A stretch of DNA of 64,000 nt from the NCBI RefSeq assembly GCF_020966775.1, contig NZ_JAJKFV010000011.1, forward strand, positions 62,001 through 126,000, given 5' to 3'. Source of the DNA: Rhodopirellula halodulae (lineage in GTDB: Bacteria > Planctomycetota > Planctomycetia > Pirellulales > Pirellulaceae). Positions 56,783 to 64,000 of this stretch are shown here, piece after piece. The translations under genes were made by a program, and so were the position numbers. Under the pieces are notes generated by a model. It saw only the letters and a list, made by a program, of their open reading frames with translations, had not been told where the DNA came from and did not search any database. Positions within the stretch are counted from its first letter, which is position 1, and each line of letters opens with the position of its first letter.

Positions 56783-58090
56783 ATGAGATGCATGCGTTTC
56801 ATGGCATGCCTCACGCTGGCACTCAGCATGAGCGTCACGGCCGAGGCGGGTGGCTCCTACGGGAGCTACGGCAGTAGCGGAGGTAGCAGCGGCGGCGTTG
56901 TCTACGGTAGCAGTGGTGGCAGCAGCGGCGGTGGATTGCTTGCCGGCCTGAAAGCCCGCATTGCAGCCCGTCACGCCGGCTCGTCCGGTGGAGCGTCTTC
57001 CGGCGGTTCGTCCGGAGGATCTTCGGGCGGTTACACGGCGGCTTACGCTTCGTCTGGTGGCTCTTCTGGAGGATCGTCCGGCGGTTACTCGCGAGGGTCC
57101 TCCGGCGGCGGTCTGGTCGGTCACTTGCGTCAGAAAATTGCCCGTATCAAAGCTCGCCATCACGGCAGCAGCGGTGGCTATGTCATGAAAGCCAACTACA
57201 GCAGCGGTGGCGTATCGGCCAGCAGCGGCGGTAGCTCCTCCGGCGGCAGCAGCGGTGGGTACTACACACCACGAGTCACCTACTCTTCGTCGTACTCGGG
57301 CGGCAGCAGTGGCGGAAGCTCGGGCGGCGTCAGCTACTCGGCTCCTGTGACCTACGCGGCTCCCGCAGCTTCGTACAGCGCTCCCATGATTGAATCCGCA
57401 CCGATCTACTCGGCTCCAATGACCGGTGAAACCATCATCGACGGCGGTGCTCCAGTCGGCGAAACCATCATTGATGGCTCGGTCATCGACAGCGGTGCCT
57501 CCTACGAAACTCGCAAGCCAACGCTGGATGACGACGCGGCGTTATTGACCGTCGCCGTTCCCGTCGAATCGGCTCGCGTGACAGTCAACGGTCACGAAAC
57601 CTCCAGCGGTGGCATGGTACGTCAGTTCATGTCGCGTGGCCTGAAAGACGGTTACCTGTACACCTACGAAGTCGTTGTGACTTACGACGTCGAAGGCGAA
57701 CAACGCACCGACAAGCGAACCATCAAGCTTCGCCCCGGTGACATGGAGCGTTTGGTATTCAACCAGACCGAAGCCCAACCGGAAGAAGAAGCCGAAGAAG
57801 ACCAATTCAGCGCCGTTGAAACCGAGCAACCTGAAACGGTCGTGCAAGTTCACGTTCCCGCCGAAGCCAAGGTCATCCTGGCTGGCAACGAAACCAATGG
57901 ATTCGGAACGGTTCGCACCTTCCGCACCACTCAGTTGGCCGCTGGCCAAAACTGGGAAGACTACACCGTTCGCGTCGTGTTGGAAGCCAATGGCCGTCAA
58001 CTCAGCCAAGAACGTACGATCGATGTTGCCGCTGGTGACACCGTCGAACTGAATTTCGACTTCGATGATCAAGCCGTCGCAATGCGATAG
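56783..58090 (+). CDS. exported Ser/Gly-rich protein with two TIGR03000 domains
   Basis: The 435-residue product starts with a signal peptide (CLTLALSMSVTAEAGG). Residues about 23-200 consist of many copies of a SSGGSSGG-type repeat, interrupted by two basic segments (LLAGLKARIAARHAGS and LVGHLRQKIARIKARHHGSS). A Tyr/Pro/Ala region follows to about 240. The end has two related domains of about 75 residues, VPVESARVTVNGHET near 265 and VPAEAKVILAGNETNG near 370, matching the TIGR03000 pattern known from planctomycetes. It is likely a surface or cell-wall structural protein. ATG 56783 is preceded by GGAG about 8 bases upstream. It has its own promoter and terminator. Confidence 0.85.
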   Translation: MRCMRFMACLTLALSMSVTAEAGGSYGSYGSSGGSSGGVVYGSSGGSSGGGLLAGLKARIAARHAGSSGGASSGGSSGGSSGGYTAAYASSGGSSGGSSGGYSRGSSGGGLVGHLRQKIARIKARHHGSSGGYVMKANYSSGGVSASSGGSSSGGSSGGYYTPRVTYSSSYSGGSSGGSSGGVSYSAPVTYAAPAASYSAPMIESAPIYSAPMTGETIIDGGAPVGETIIDGSVIDSGASYETRKPTLDDDAALLTVAVPVESARVTVNGHETSSGGMVRQFMSRGLKDGYLYTYEVVVTYDVEGEQRTDKRTIKLRPGDMERLVFNQTEAQPEEEAEEDQFSAVETEQPETVVQVHVPAEAKVILAGNETNGFGTVRTFRTTQLAAGQNWEDYTVRVVLEANGRQLSQERTIDVAAGDTVELNFDFDDQAVAMR

Positions 58091-58114
58091 AGTTTGCTCG
58101 ATTGAACTTTCAAG

Positions 58115-58151
58115 AACCGCGTTGAAGCCATCCGCTTCGACGCGGTTTTTT
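58115..58151 (+). terminator. rho-independent terminator of the Ser/Gly-rich gene
   Basis: AACCGCGTTGAAGC (58115-58128) pairs with GCTTCGACGCGGTT (58134-58147) with one G-U pair and a 5-base loop, ending in T6. Confidence 0.85.
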
Positions 58152-58383
58152 CATGCGCACGTGGAAGGCTTCGTCTAAAGTTGGTTCATCGTTTCGGCTC
58201 TTGGGTCGGTGCAAACCTGACCGATGAATCATTCGTTCGATGACGAGCAGACTGGCCGTCACTCGAGGACACGGACTACTCGATGCCAACTGTTTTCGCT
58301 TGCGATTTACCAGACAACCGTTGATCACTCATTCCGCATCGCTGCGTAGCTCTTTGAACGTAGAAGCCACCTGGCTCGCCACC

Positions 58384-60348
58384 ATGCGCCGCGTGGTTGT
58401 GGTGATCGGCTATCTCGCGATCGCAACTGCCACCAACGATGCCAACGCGGATGGCTGGAGTCTCTTCTCTGGCCAATTGCGACGCGCAGAAAAGCAACTG
58501 CTCAGCGAGACACAGGAGCTGGACTCGATGGGGCGGGTGATCCTTCGCAACACAACGCCGCAGGTCGGTGCGCAGTCGCAGATGAAGCCGACACCGCCAC
58601 CTCAACCATTGTGGTTGCAGATTGATCTTGGCGAAGTCCAGTCATTTGATCGCATCGTGATCGTCCCAACCATCATCGGAACCGCTAGCGAACTGCTCAA
58701 GCCGTATGCGTTTCCGAAACGCTTTCGCATCGACGCGTCGAATTCGAAGGAATTCGATACGTTTCAACTGATCTACGAATCGGATCGTCATTCGCTGGAC
58801 ACGGACAGTCCCCTCCCCGTGGTGATTCAAACACCAAATGCAAAAGCCCGGTTCCTTCGAATGACGGTCACCGAACTTGCCAATGTCACGGGACGTTGGA
58901 CGTTTTCGCTGTCGGAGATCATGGTGCTCGATGGCAACCGAAATCTGGCTTTGCAAGCCAAACCAGAGATGATTGACACAATCAATCTGGCCCCGGTTTG
59001 GGACGAACGGTATCTGGTTGATGGTTTGACTCCACTCGGCCCGCCCATCATCCCACCCAGCACCGTCGAACAGTTGCCCGAATTTGATGGCGTGTTCTTC
59101 CAAACCACCGACGGCGACGCGGAAACTTGGTTTGAAATCGACTTTGGGCAAGCCCGCCCCTTTGACGAACTCCGACTGTTCCCGGTGCACGCCCGGCAAG
59201 GTGCGGACTATCCGGGCTACGCGTTCCCTTCCGAATTTCGCATCGAATTGTATTCTGGCGAAGGCGATGATCGACGAGTGATCTTCCAAACAACGGAGCC
59301 ATTCCCCAATCCCGGTAGCAATCCGGTATTCCTTTCCACCGGCGACATGGAAGCCACACGTATCCGGTTCGTTTGCGAACGAGCCTCATTGAAAAGCATC
59401 AACAAGATGGGGCTGTCTGAGTTTCAAGTTCTCTACAAAGGCCGTAACATCGCTCTGAACCAAACCCTGAGCGCCCATCATTGGCGGGACGACCGGCCAC
59501 TGGAACTCTTGATCGATAACGACTCCAGCTACGGAAAGATTTTGACGCTCACCGAATGGGCGGACCGCTGGGAACGACTTCGACATTTACGACGGGCCAT
59601 CCGCAGCTCCGAAGACAAAATCTCATCGCTGACCACGACCGCCAAACAGCGTGCCGCCATTTGGACCGGAGCGGCAACGTTGCTGATCGGAATCGCGGTC
59701 TTGGGTTCGGTTTGGCTGAACCGCATCCGTTCCCAACGTCATCGCGCGGAGTTTCGAATGCAATTGGCTCAAGACCTTCACGACGAAATCGGCAGCAATC
59801 TCGCGGCGATTGCTCGGATCGGTGAAGTCGGCGAAGCGATCGATCCCAACGCGGAAACCCAAGAAGATTGGCGATCCGTGCGAGAATTAGCGAGTGAGTG
59901 CACAGAATCCATCCGAGAAACCCTGTGGCTGCTTGGGGGTCCTGACCGCATGCCCGACGCGTTCGCGGAACAACTGCGTTGCATCGCTCAACGAATGCTG
60001 CCCGGCATGCGAGTTGAGTGGATCATCGATTCTGAGTTTGACACGTACCACCCCAACGAACATGTCAAACGCGAATGGGTGATGGCTTTCAAAGCAATCC
60101 TCGCCAACGTGGCACAATGTTCCCGTGCCACCGAAGTCAACGTTACCGCCAAACCGGAAGGACGCGGCTGGAATTTTAGCGTCGAAGACAACGGACAAGG
60201 TTTCGATGCGACACGATGGCGTGAACGGATGCCAAGACGCGGCATGGGACTGGACGGGATGAGCAAACGCATCCAACAGTTGGGCGGCTCCGTGGAAGTG
60301 GAATCCAAACCAAACCATGGAAGCCGCGTGACCATCCACATCCGCTAA
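58384..60348 (+). CDS. sensor histidine kinase with two discoidin-like extracellular modules
   Basis: From ATG 58384 this is a 654-residue kinase with a signal peptide (VVVVIGYLAIATATNDANA); the frame opens at 58240. Its extracytoplasmic part has two F5/8 type C (discoidin)-like units, each with the pattern W-x-Q/E-I-D-x-G: LWLQIDLGEVQSFDRI near 75 and TWFEIDFGQARPFDEL near 250, each followed by FPKRFRI/FPSEFRI. A membrane segment (about 423-445) leads to HisKA_3 with phosphoacceptor H466 in QDLHDEIGSNL, and an ATPase domain with VEDNGQGFD and RGMGLDGM. Kinases of this class pair with NarL-type regulators; one follows 67 bases later. The discoidin units suggest a glycan ligand. Confidence 0.9.
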   Translation: MRRVVVVIGYLAIATATNDANADGWSLFSGQLRRAEKQLLSETQELDSMGRVILRNTTPQVGAQSQMKPTPPPQPLWLQIDLGEVQSFDRIVIVPTIIGTASELLKPYAFPKRFRIDASNSKEFDTFQLIYESDRHSLDTDSPLPVVIQTPNAKARFLRMTVTELANVTGRWTFSLSEIMVLDGNRNLALQAKPEMIDTINLAPVWDERYLVDGLTPLGPPIIPPSTVEQLPEFDGVFFQTTDGDAETWFEIDFGQARPFDELRLFPVHARQGADYPGYAFPSEFRIELYSGEGDDRRVIFQTTEPFPNPGSNPVFLSTGDMEATRIRFVCERASLKSINKMGLSEFQVLYKGRNIALNQTLSAHHWRDDRPLELLIDNDSSYGKILTLTEWADRWERLRHLRRAIRSSEDKISSLTTTAKQRAAIWTGAATLLIGIAVLGSVWLNRIRSQRHRAEFRMQLAQDLHDEIGSNLAAIARIGEVGEAIDPNAETQEDWRSVRELASECTESIRETLWLLGGPDRMPDAFAEQLRCIAQRMLPGMRVEWIIDSEFDTYHPNEHVKREWVMAFKAILANVAQCSRATEVNVTAKPEGRGWNFSVEDNGQGFDATRWRERMPRRGMGLDGMSKRIQQLGGSVEVESKPNHGSRVTIHIR

Positions 60349-60415
60349 ATTGCCACTTGGCGATCAGCAGGACTTCTGCATTAAGCACCGCACGCTCCTT
60401 CGCAACACAATCACC

Positions 60416-61063
60416 ATGTTGGAAATTTGGATCATCGAAGACAACGAAAAGTTCCGACGCGCCACGGCGCGTGGGCTGAGCGTGTTGGCGGAAGGAACTC
60501 GGGCTCGCGAATTTGGCAATTGCGAAGAAGCCATCGCGGCAATTGACGCGGGTGAATCACCGGATGTCTTCTTGATGGACATCGATCTGCCCGGAATGGA
60601 CGGAATCGAAGGCATCAGCGAAATCAAACAGCGATTGCCAGACGCCGCGGCCATGATTTTGACGGTATTCGAAGACGATGAGAAAATCTTTCGAGCGCTC
60701 AAAGCAGGTGCGTCGGGCTATTGCCTGAAATCAGATTCCATTTCGAAGATTCGCGAAGCGGTGGAGCAGGTGCTTCAGGGCGCCGCCCCCATTCACCCCC
60801 GAATCGCCGGCCGAGTGCTCAAGCTCTTTTCGCAACTGACGCCGGAACAACCGGACTACGGACTGAATGATCGAGAACAGGCCGTTTTGGAAGCCATGAC
60901 GCGCGGGCTGGTTCGAAAACAAATCGCAGCAGAGATGAAATTGAACCTGCACACGCTCGACTATGTGACCCGCTGCATCTACCGTAAATTGCATGTCAAT
61001 GGAGCAACCGCCGCGGTGGCCTTGGCCATTCGGGAACGCTTGGTGGCCCCGCCGCCGGAATGA
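60416..61063 (+). CDS. NarL/LuxR-type response regulator
   Basis: The 215-residue protein has a receiver (IWIIEDNEKFRRAT; phosphoacceptor D55 in VFLMDIDLPGMDG; Lys in YCLKS) and a LuxR-type DNA-binding end (GLNDREQAVLEAMTRGL, then VRKQIAAEMKLNLHTLDYVTRCIYRKL). It is the partner expected for the kinase just upstream. ATG 60416 is chosen as the receiver begins there; the frame opens at 60350. Its likely target is the palindrome at 61098-61113 before the PSD1 gene, 34 bases past its stop. Autoregulation or regulation of other loci is equally possible. Confidence 0.92.
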   Translation: MLEIWIIEDNEKFRRATARGLSVLAEGTRAREFGNCEEAIAAIDAGESPDVFLMDIDLPGMDGIEGISEIKQRLPDAAAMILTVFEDDEKIFRALKAGASGYCLKSDSISKIREAVEQVLQGAAPIHPRIAGRVLKLFSQLTPEQPDYGLNDREQAVLEAMTRGLVRKQIAAEMKLNLHTLDYVTRCIYRKLHVNGATAAVALAIRERLVAPPPE

Positions 61064-61097
61064 CAATGCATTCTTCGCGTGCGATTCACCGCGTGGC

Positions 61098-61113
61098 TTA
61101 CGAACATTCGTAA
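61098..61113. promoter_or_regulatory. perfect palindrome upstream of PSD1 module 4
   Basis: TTACGAA-CA-TTCGTAA, 7-base arms around two bases, ends 36 bases before the PSD1 ATG and 34 bases after the response-regulator stop. Size and symmetry fit binding of a NarL-type dimer. Confidence 0.55.
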
Positions 61114-61149
61114 ATTGTTTCGCGAGTCGGATCCACTAAGCTGGCTTTT

Positions 61150-63699
61150 ATGAGCCATCTTCAACCATTGGCATTTGCCATCGCCTGCTGTTTGTCGCTG
61201 ACCAGCCTTTCTTGTTGGGCCGAAGACGAGATCTCGTTCAACCGAGACATCCGGCCAATTTTGTCAGACCGGTGCTACTTCTGCCACGGCTTCGATGAGA
61301 ATCATCGGGCCGCCGACCTGCGTTTAGACATCCGCGAGGAAGCGGAATACGTCTGGGACGTTGACTCGCCAGAAAATTCTGAATTGCTGCTTCGAATCAC
61401 GAGCGACGATCCCGACATGGTGATGCCGCCACCGAGCGCTCACAAGAAAGCGATCACCGAAGACGAAGTCGCGTTGATCCGCCGGTGGATCGAGCAGGGT
61501 GCTCCCTATGAAGCACATTGGTCGTTTGTCGCCCCTGAGAAGGTTGCGACGAAGTCAACCAACCCATCCGACGTGATCGACGAATTGGTGGAGCAGAAAC
61601 AAAAAGCCCACGATCTTCAGTTCGCTGCCTCGGCAACTCCCGCGAAATGGTTGCGCCGCGTGTCGTTGGACCTGACAGCCACGCCGCCAACGACCGATGA
61701 AATGCATGCATTTGAAACAGCGGTAGCGGAACAAGGCGAATCGGCCTACTCGGACGCGGTTGATCGGCTCTTCGCCTCGCCCGCCTACGGTGAACGCATG
61801 GCACTCGAATGGCTCGACGTCGCCCGGTACGCCGACACGAACGGTTTCCAGGCCGATGCCTATCGCATGAATTGGCCATGGCGAGATTGGGTTATCCGCG
61901 CATTCAATGAGAACATGCCCTACGACCAATTCACGGTGGAACAACTGGCGGGCGATTTGCTTCCGGAACCTACCGAAGATCAGTTGATCGCAACGGCATT
62001 CAACCGCAACCACATGATTCAAGCCGAAGGCGGCTCGATCTCCGAAGAAAACATCGCCAAGAACAACTTCGATCGAGTCGAAACCACCGGCACGGCTTGG
62101 ATGGGACTGACCATCAACTGCTGTCAGTGCCACGATCACAAGTTCGATCCGCTGAAACAGAGCGACTACTACTCAATGATGTCGTTCTTCAATCAAATCA
62201 GCGAAACGGGAATGACCAGCAAGAAGCTGAACGTCAAACGCCCCGGCAAACGGTACGACATCAAGTACTGGGTCGACAAACCCTTCATCACCGTGGGGTC
62301 CGATGAAGTGAAAGAGCAGCTTGCCGCTGCCCGCGAAGAGGTGAAAGCGGTTCAGGCTGAACTGGATGCCAAACGAGACGAGTATGTTGCCGCAGCACGC
62401 AAATGGGTCCAAGAAATTCGCGACGATCCAGAAGAAGGTGCCAAACGCATCAAACCGGGTGAGTACGTGGCGAGGTTCATCTACAACGCCGATCTGAACA
62501 ACCCGAACAGCAATGCGTTTGGACAGTTGATCAACACCTACTTGGGTCGAAACGAACCGTGGAAGTCCATGAAAGGGCGAATTGCGGAAGCCGAAGCCAA
62601 GGCAAACCGACTGCAGGAACAATTGCCGTTGGTGATGGTGATGCGAGACGACAAACCCCGCGAAACGTTTGTGCTGCTGCGAGGCAACTACGAAACACCG
62701 GGCGACAAGGTGTCTCCGACCACACCCGAATTCCTTCCTCCCATCGACATCGCCGACGGACGTGGAAAACCGAATCGTTTGGACTTCGCCCGGTGGCTGA
62801 TGTCACCCGAACATCCGTTGACCTCGCGGGTCACCGTCAATCGATATTGGCAACTGATGTTTGGTCGCGGGTTGGTCGCAACGCCGGACGACTTTGGACT
62901 GCAGGGCGAACTACCGACGCATCCTAAACTACTTGATTGGCTGTCAGTCGATTTTCGCGAAAGCGGTTGGGATGTTCAGGCACTGGTCAAGGCAATCGCG
63001 CTTTCAAAGACTTATCGGCAATCGGCGGTTGTGGACGCCGAAACGATTGCGAAAGACCCCGAGAACAAATGGCTGGCCCGCGGTGCCCGACAACGTTTGG
63101 ACTCTCGGATCCTTCGCGACCAAGCCTTGGCTTTGTCCGGTTTGTTGAATTCGGAAATGGGAGGTCTTCCCGTGGCCCCTTACCAGCCCGGAGGAATCTG
63201 GGAATCAATGAGTCTGAACAAGAACCACTACATGCGAGACGATGGAAACGATTTGTATCGCCGCAGTCTCTACACCGTATGGCGACGGGTGGTGGCTCCC
63301 GCGAACTTCTTCGACGTTCCGAGTCGTCAATCGTGTTCCGTCAAAGTGACCCGAACCAGCACGCCGCTGCACGCGTTGACCACGCTGAATGACACGACCT
63401 ATGTCGAAGCCGCCAGGGTTTGGGCGGAACGATTGCTGGAAACGGAGGGAGACCAACAACGGCTCACCCAAGCGTTCTTCGCCGCCACAGCAAGGCAACC
63501 CAATGACGACGAATTGCAAACGCTTCAGCAAACGTTGCAGCGCAGTCGTCAACACTTTGAATCCGCCACGGAAGAAGCTGCGGAGTTACTTGAAAACGGG
63601 GAAGCCCCCGTGACCTCGGACGCGTCGCCGCCCGAGATCGCGGCATGGACATCCGTTTGTTTGCTGATGCTGAATCTCGACGAAACGCTCTGCAAGTAA
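61150..63699 (+). CDS. PSCyt1-PSCyt2-PSD1 cytochrome-like protein, module 4
   Basis: The 849-residue protein is the shortest of the four. A signal peptide (AIACCLSLTSLSCWA) precedes PSCyt1 with the heme c site CYFCH at 42-46 and MVMPPPSAHK as possible Met ligand segment. PSCyt2 has LTATPPT in place of LTGLPPT, and the second site CCQCHDHKFDP with C324, C327 and H328. A coiled-coil stretch (about 380-420: EQLAAAREEVKAVQAEL) separates it from the PSD1 domain (NRYWQLMFGRGLV, SRQSCSVKVTRTSTPLHAL). The PSD1 part shows TSTPLHAL where modules 1 and 2 have SNTPLQSL or TNTPLQAL. It is placed under a palindrome and a two-component system. Confidence 0.92.
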   Translation: MSHLQPLAFAIACCLSLTSLSCWAEDEISFNRDIRPILSDRCYFCHGFDENHRAADLRLDIREEAEYVWDVDSPENSELLLRITSDDPDMVMPPPSAHKKAITEDEVALIRRWIEQGAPYEAHWSFVAPEKVATKSTNPSDVIDELVEQKQKAHDLQFAASATPAKWLRRVSLDLTATPPTTDEMHAFETAVAEQGESAYSDAVDRLFASPAYGERMALEWLDVARYADTNGFQADAYRMNWPWRDWVIRAFNENMPYDQFTVEQLAGDLLPEPTEDQLIATAFNRNHMIQAEGGSISEENIAKNNFDRVETTGTAWMGLTINCCQCHDHKFDPLKQSDYYSMMSFFNQISETGMTSKKLNVKRPGKRYDIKYWVDKPFITVGSDEVKEQLAAAREEVKAVQAELDAKRDEYVAAARKWVQEIRDDPEEGAKRIKPGEYVARFIYNADLNNPNSNAFGQLINTYLGRNEPWKSMKGRIAEAEAKANRLQEQLPLVMVMRDDKPRETFVLLRGNYETPGDKVSPTTPEFLPPIDIADGRGKPNRLDFARWLMSPEHPLTSRVTVNRYWQLMFGRGLVATPDDFGLQGELPTHPKLLDWLSVDFRESGWDVQALVKAIALSKTYRQSAVVDAETIAKDPENKWLARGARQRLDSRILRDQALALSGLLNSEMGGLPVAPYQPGGIWESMSLNKNHYMRDDGNDLYRRSLYTVWRRVVAPANFFDVPSRQSCSVKVTRTSTPLHALTTLNDTTYVEAARVWAERLLETEGDQQRLTQAFFAATARQPNDDELQTLQQTLQRSRQHFESATEEAAELLENGEAPVTSDASPPEIAAWTSVCLLMLNLDETLCK

Positions 63700-63754
63700 C
63701 CTCCGGCACAGCTCACCACTCCATCCCAACCAGGCCCATTTCAACGTTGATCCC

Positions 63755-64000
63755 ATGACCCCACTCGCACTGAATCGTCGATCGTTTCTCGGCGGCATGT
63801 CTTTGTCGATTGGCATGCCTGCTTTGCAATCCCTGATGGCCGCCGAAACCTCGGCGTTGCCACACTTTCCCGCCAAGGCTAAACGGGTGATCTACCTGAT
63901 GCAGTCCGGCGGCCCGTCGCATGTGGACTTGTTTGATGACAAAGAAACGCTTCGCCAGCGGCAGGGTGAGGAGCTTCCCGATAGCATTCTGCAGGGCCTT
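63755..64000 (+). CDS. DUF1501 protein, module 4 (partial, runs off the window)
   Basis: The first 82 codons are present. The twin-arginine leader NRRSFLGGMSLSIG is at residues 7-20, and the first family motif, YLMQSGGPSHVDLFDDKE, follows. The gene lies 55 bases after PSD1 module 4, repeating the order of the other modules. The next residues (RQRQGEELPDSIL) match the usual family sequence after the motif. Nothing can be said about the rest of the protein. Confidence 0.9.
   Translation, partial: MTPLALNRRSFLGGMSLSIGMPALQSLMAAETSALPHFPAKAKRVIYLMQSGGPSHVDLFDDKETLRQRQGEELPDSILQGL

Noticed and set aside
56961-57188. alternative frames in the Ser/Gly-rich gene
   Set aside because: Repetitive codons keep several frames open; only the frame from 56783 has a signal peptide and TIGR03000 domains.

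Overview
The window comes from a planctomycete, most likely Rhodopirellula or a close relative in the Pirellulaceae. The evidence is gene content: four PSCyt1/PSCyt2/PSD1 cytochrome-like proteins each followed by a DUF1501 protein, two sulfatases, a DUF1080 protein, a FecR-LamG anti-sigma-like protein behind an ECF sigma factor, an SHD1-domain protein and a Ser/Gly-rich protein with two TIGR03000 domains. This is inferred from families I recognise; no database search was run. Sequence, motifs and coordinates were read by eye.

Layout. 1-7 kb: a + strand flagellar basal-body operon (flgF-like, flgG, flgA, flgH, flgI, FlgJ-type rod-binding protein, FlgN-like chaperone), preceded by the terminator of an upstream gene. 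7-9.2 kb: sugar-isomerase-like TIM barrel, Nudix hydrolase and thioredoxin, the last with a recognisable promoter and terminator. 9.2-14 kb: PSD1/DUF1501 module 1 (minus strand). 14-22.7 kb: gamma-glutamylcyclotransferase-like protein, Prc protease, RNase P RNA, ThiF/MoeB-like enzyme, a minus-strand clpS-mtaB-MazG-like group and an M20 peptidase. 22.8-30.7 kb: thrS, divergent PSD1/DUF1501 module 2, and an exonuclease-BRCT protein. 30.9-39.3 kb: carB, SHD1 protein, NtrC-like regulator and leucyl aminopeptidase. 39.3-50 kb: a 169-bp tandem repeat, module 3 (minus), then divergently a sulfatase, ECF sigma, FecR-LamG protein and a second sulfatase. 50-56.5 kb: ilvD, and divergently DUF1080-HAD-Ppx/GppA-PCMT, mostly overlapping or tightly spaced. 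56.8-64 kb: Ser/Gly-rich protein, a discoidin-type sensor kinase, a NarL-type response regulator, and module 4, whose DUF1501 gene runs off the end.

How the genes may work together. Housekeeping genes are interspersed with modules that look like envelope or extracellular polymer processing. In every module the PSD1 gene is upstream of DUF1501; PSD1 carries a Sec-type leader and two CxxCH sites, while DUF1501 carries a twin-arginine leader. Modules 3 and 4 sit beside dedicated regulators (ECF sigma/FecR-LamG with sulfatases; sensor kinase/response regulator with a perfect palindrome before PSD1). The best candidate for an under-described system is this regulated PSD1-DUF1501 pair, whose biochemical function is unknown to me. 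No tRNA, CRISPR array, insertion sequence or prophage was seen.
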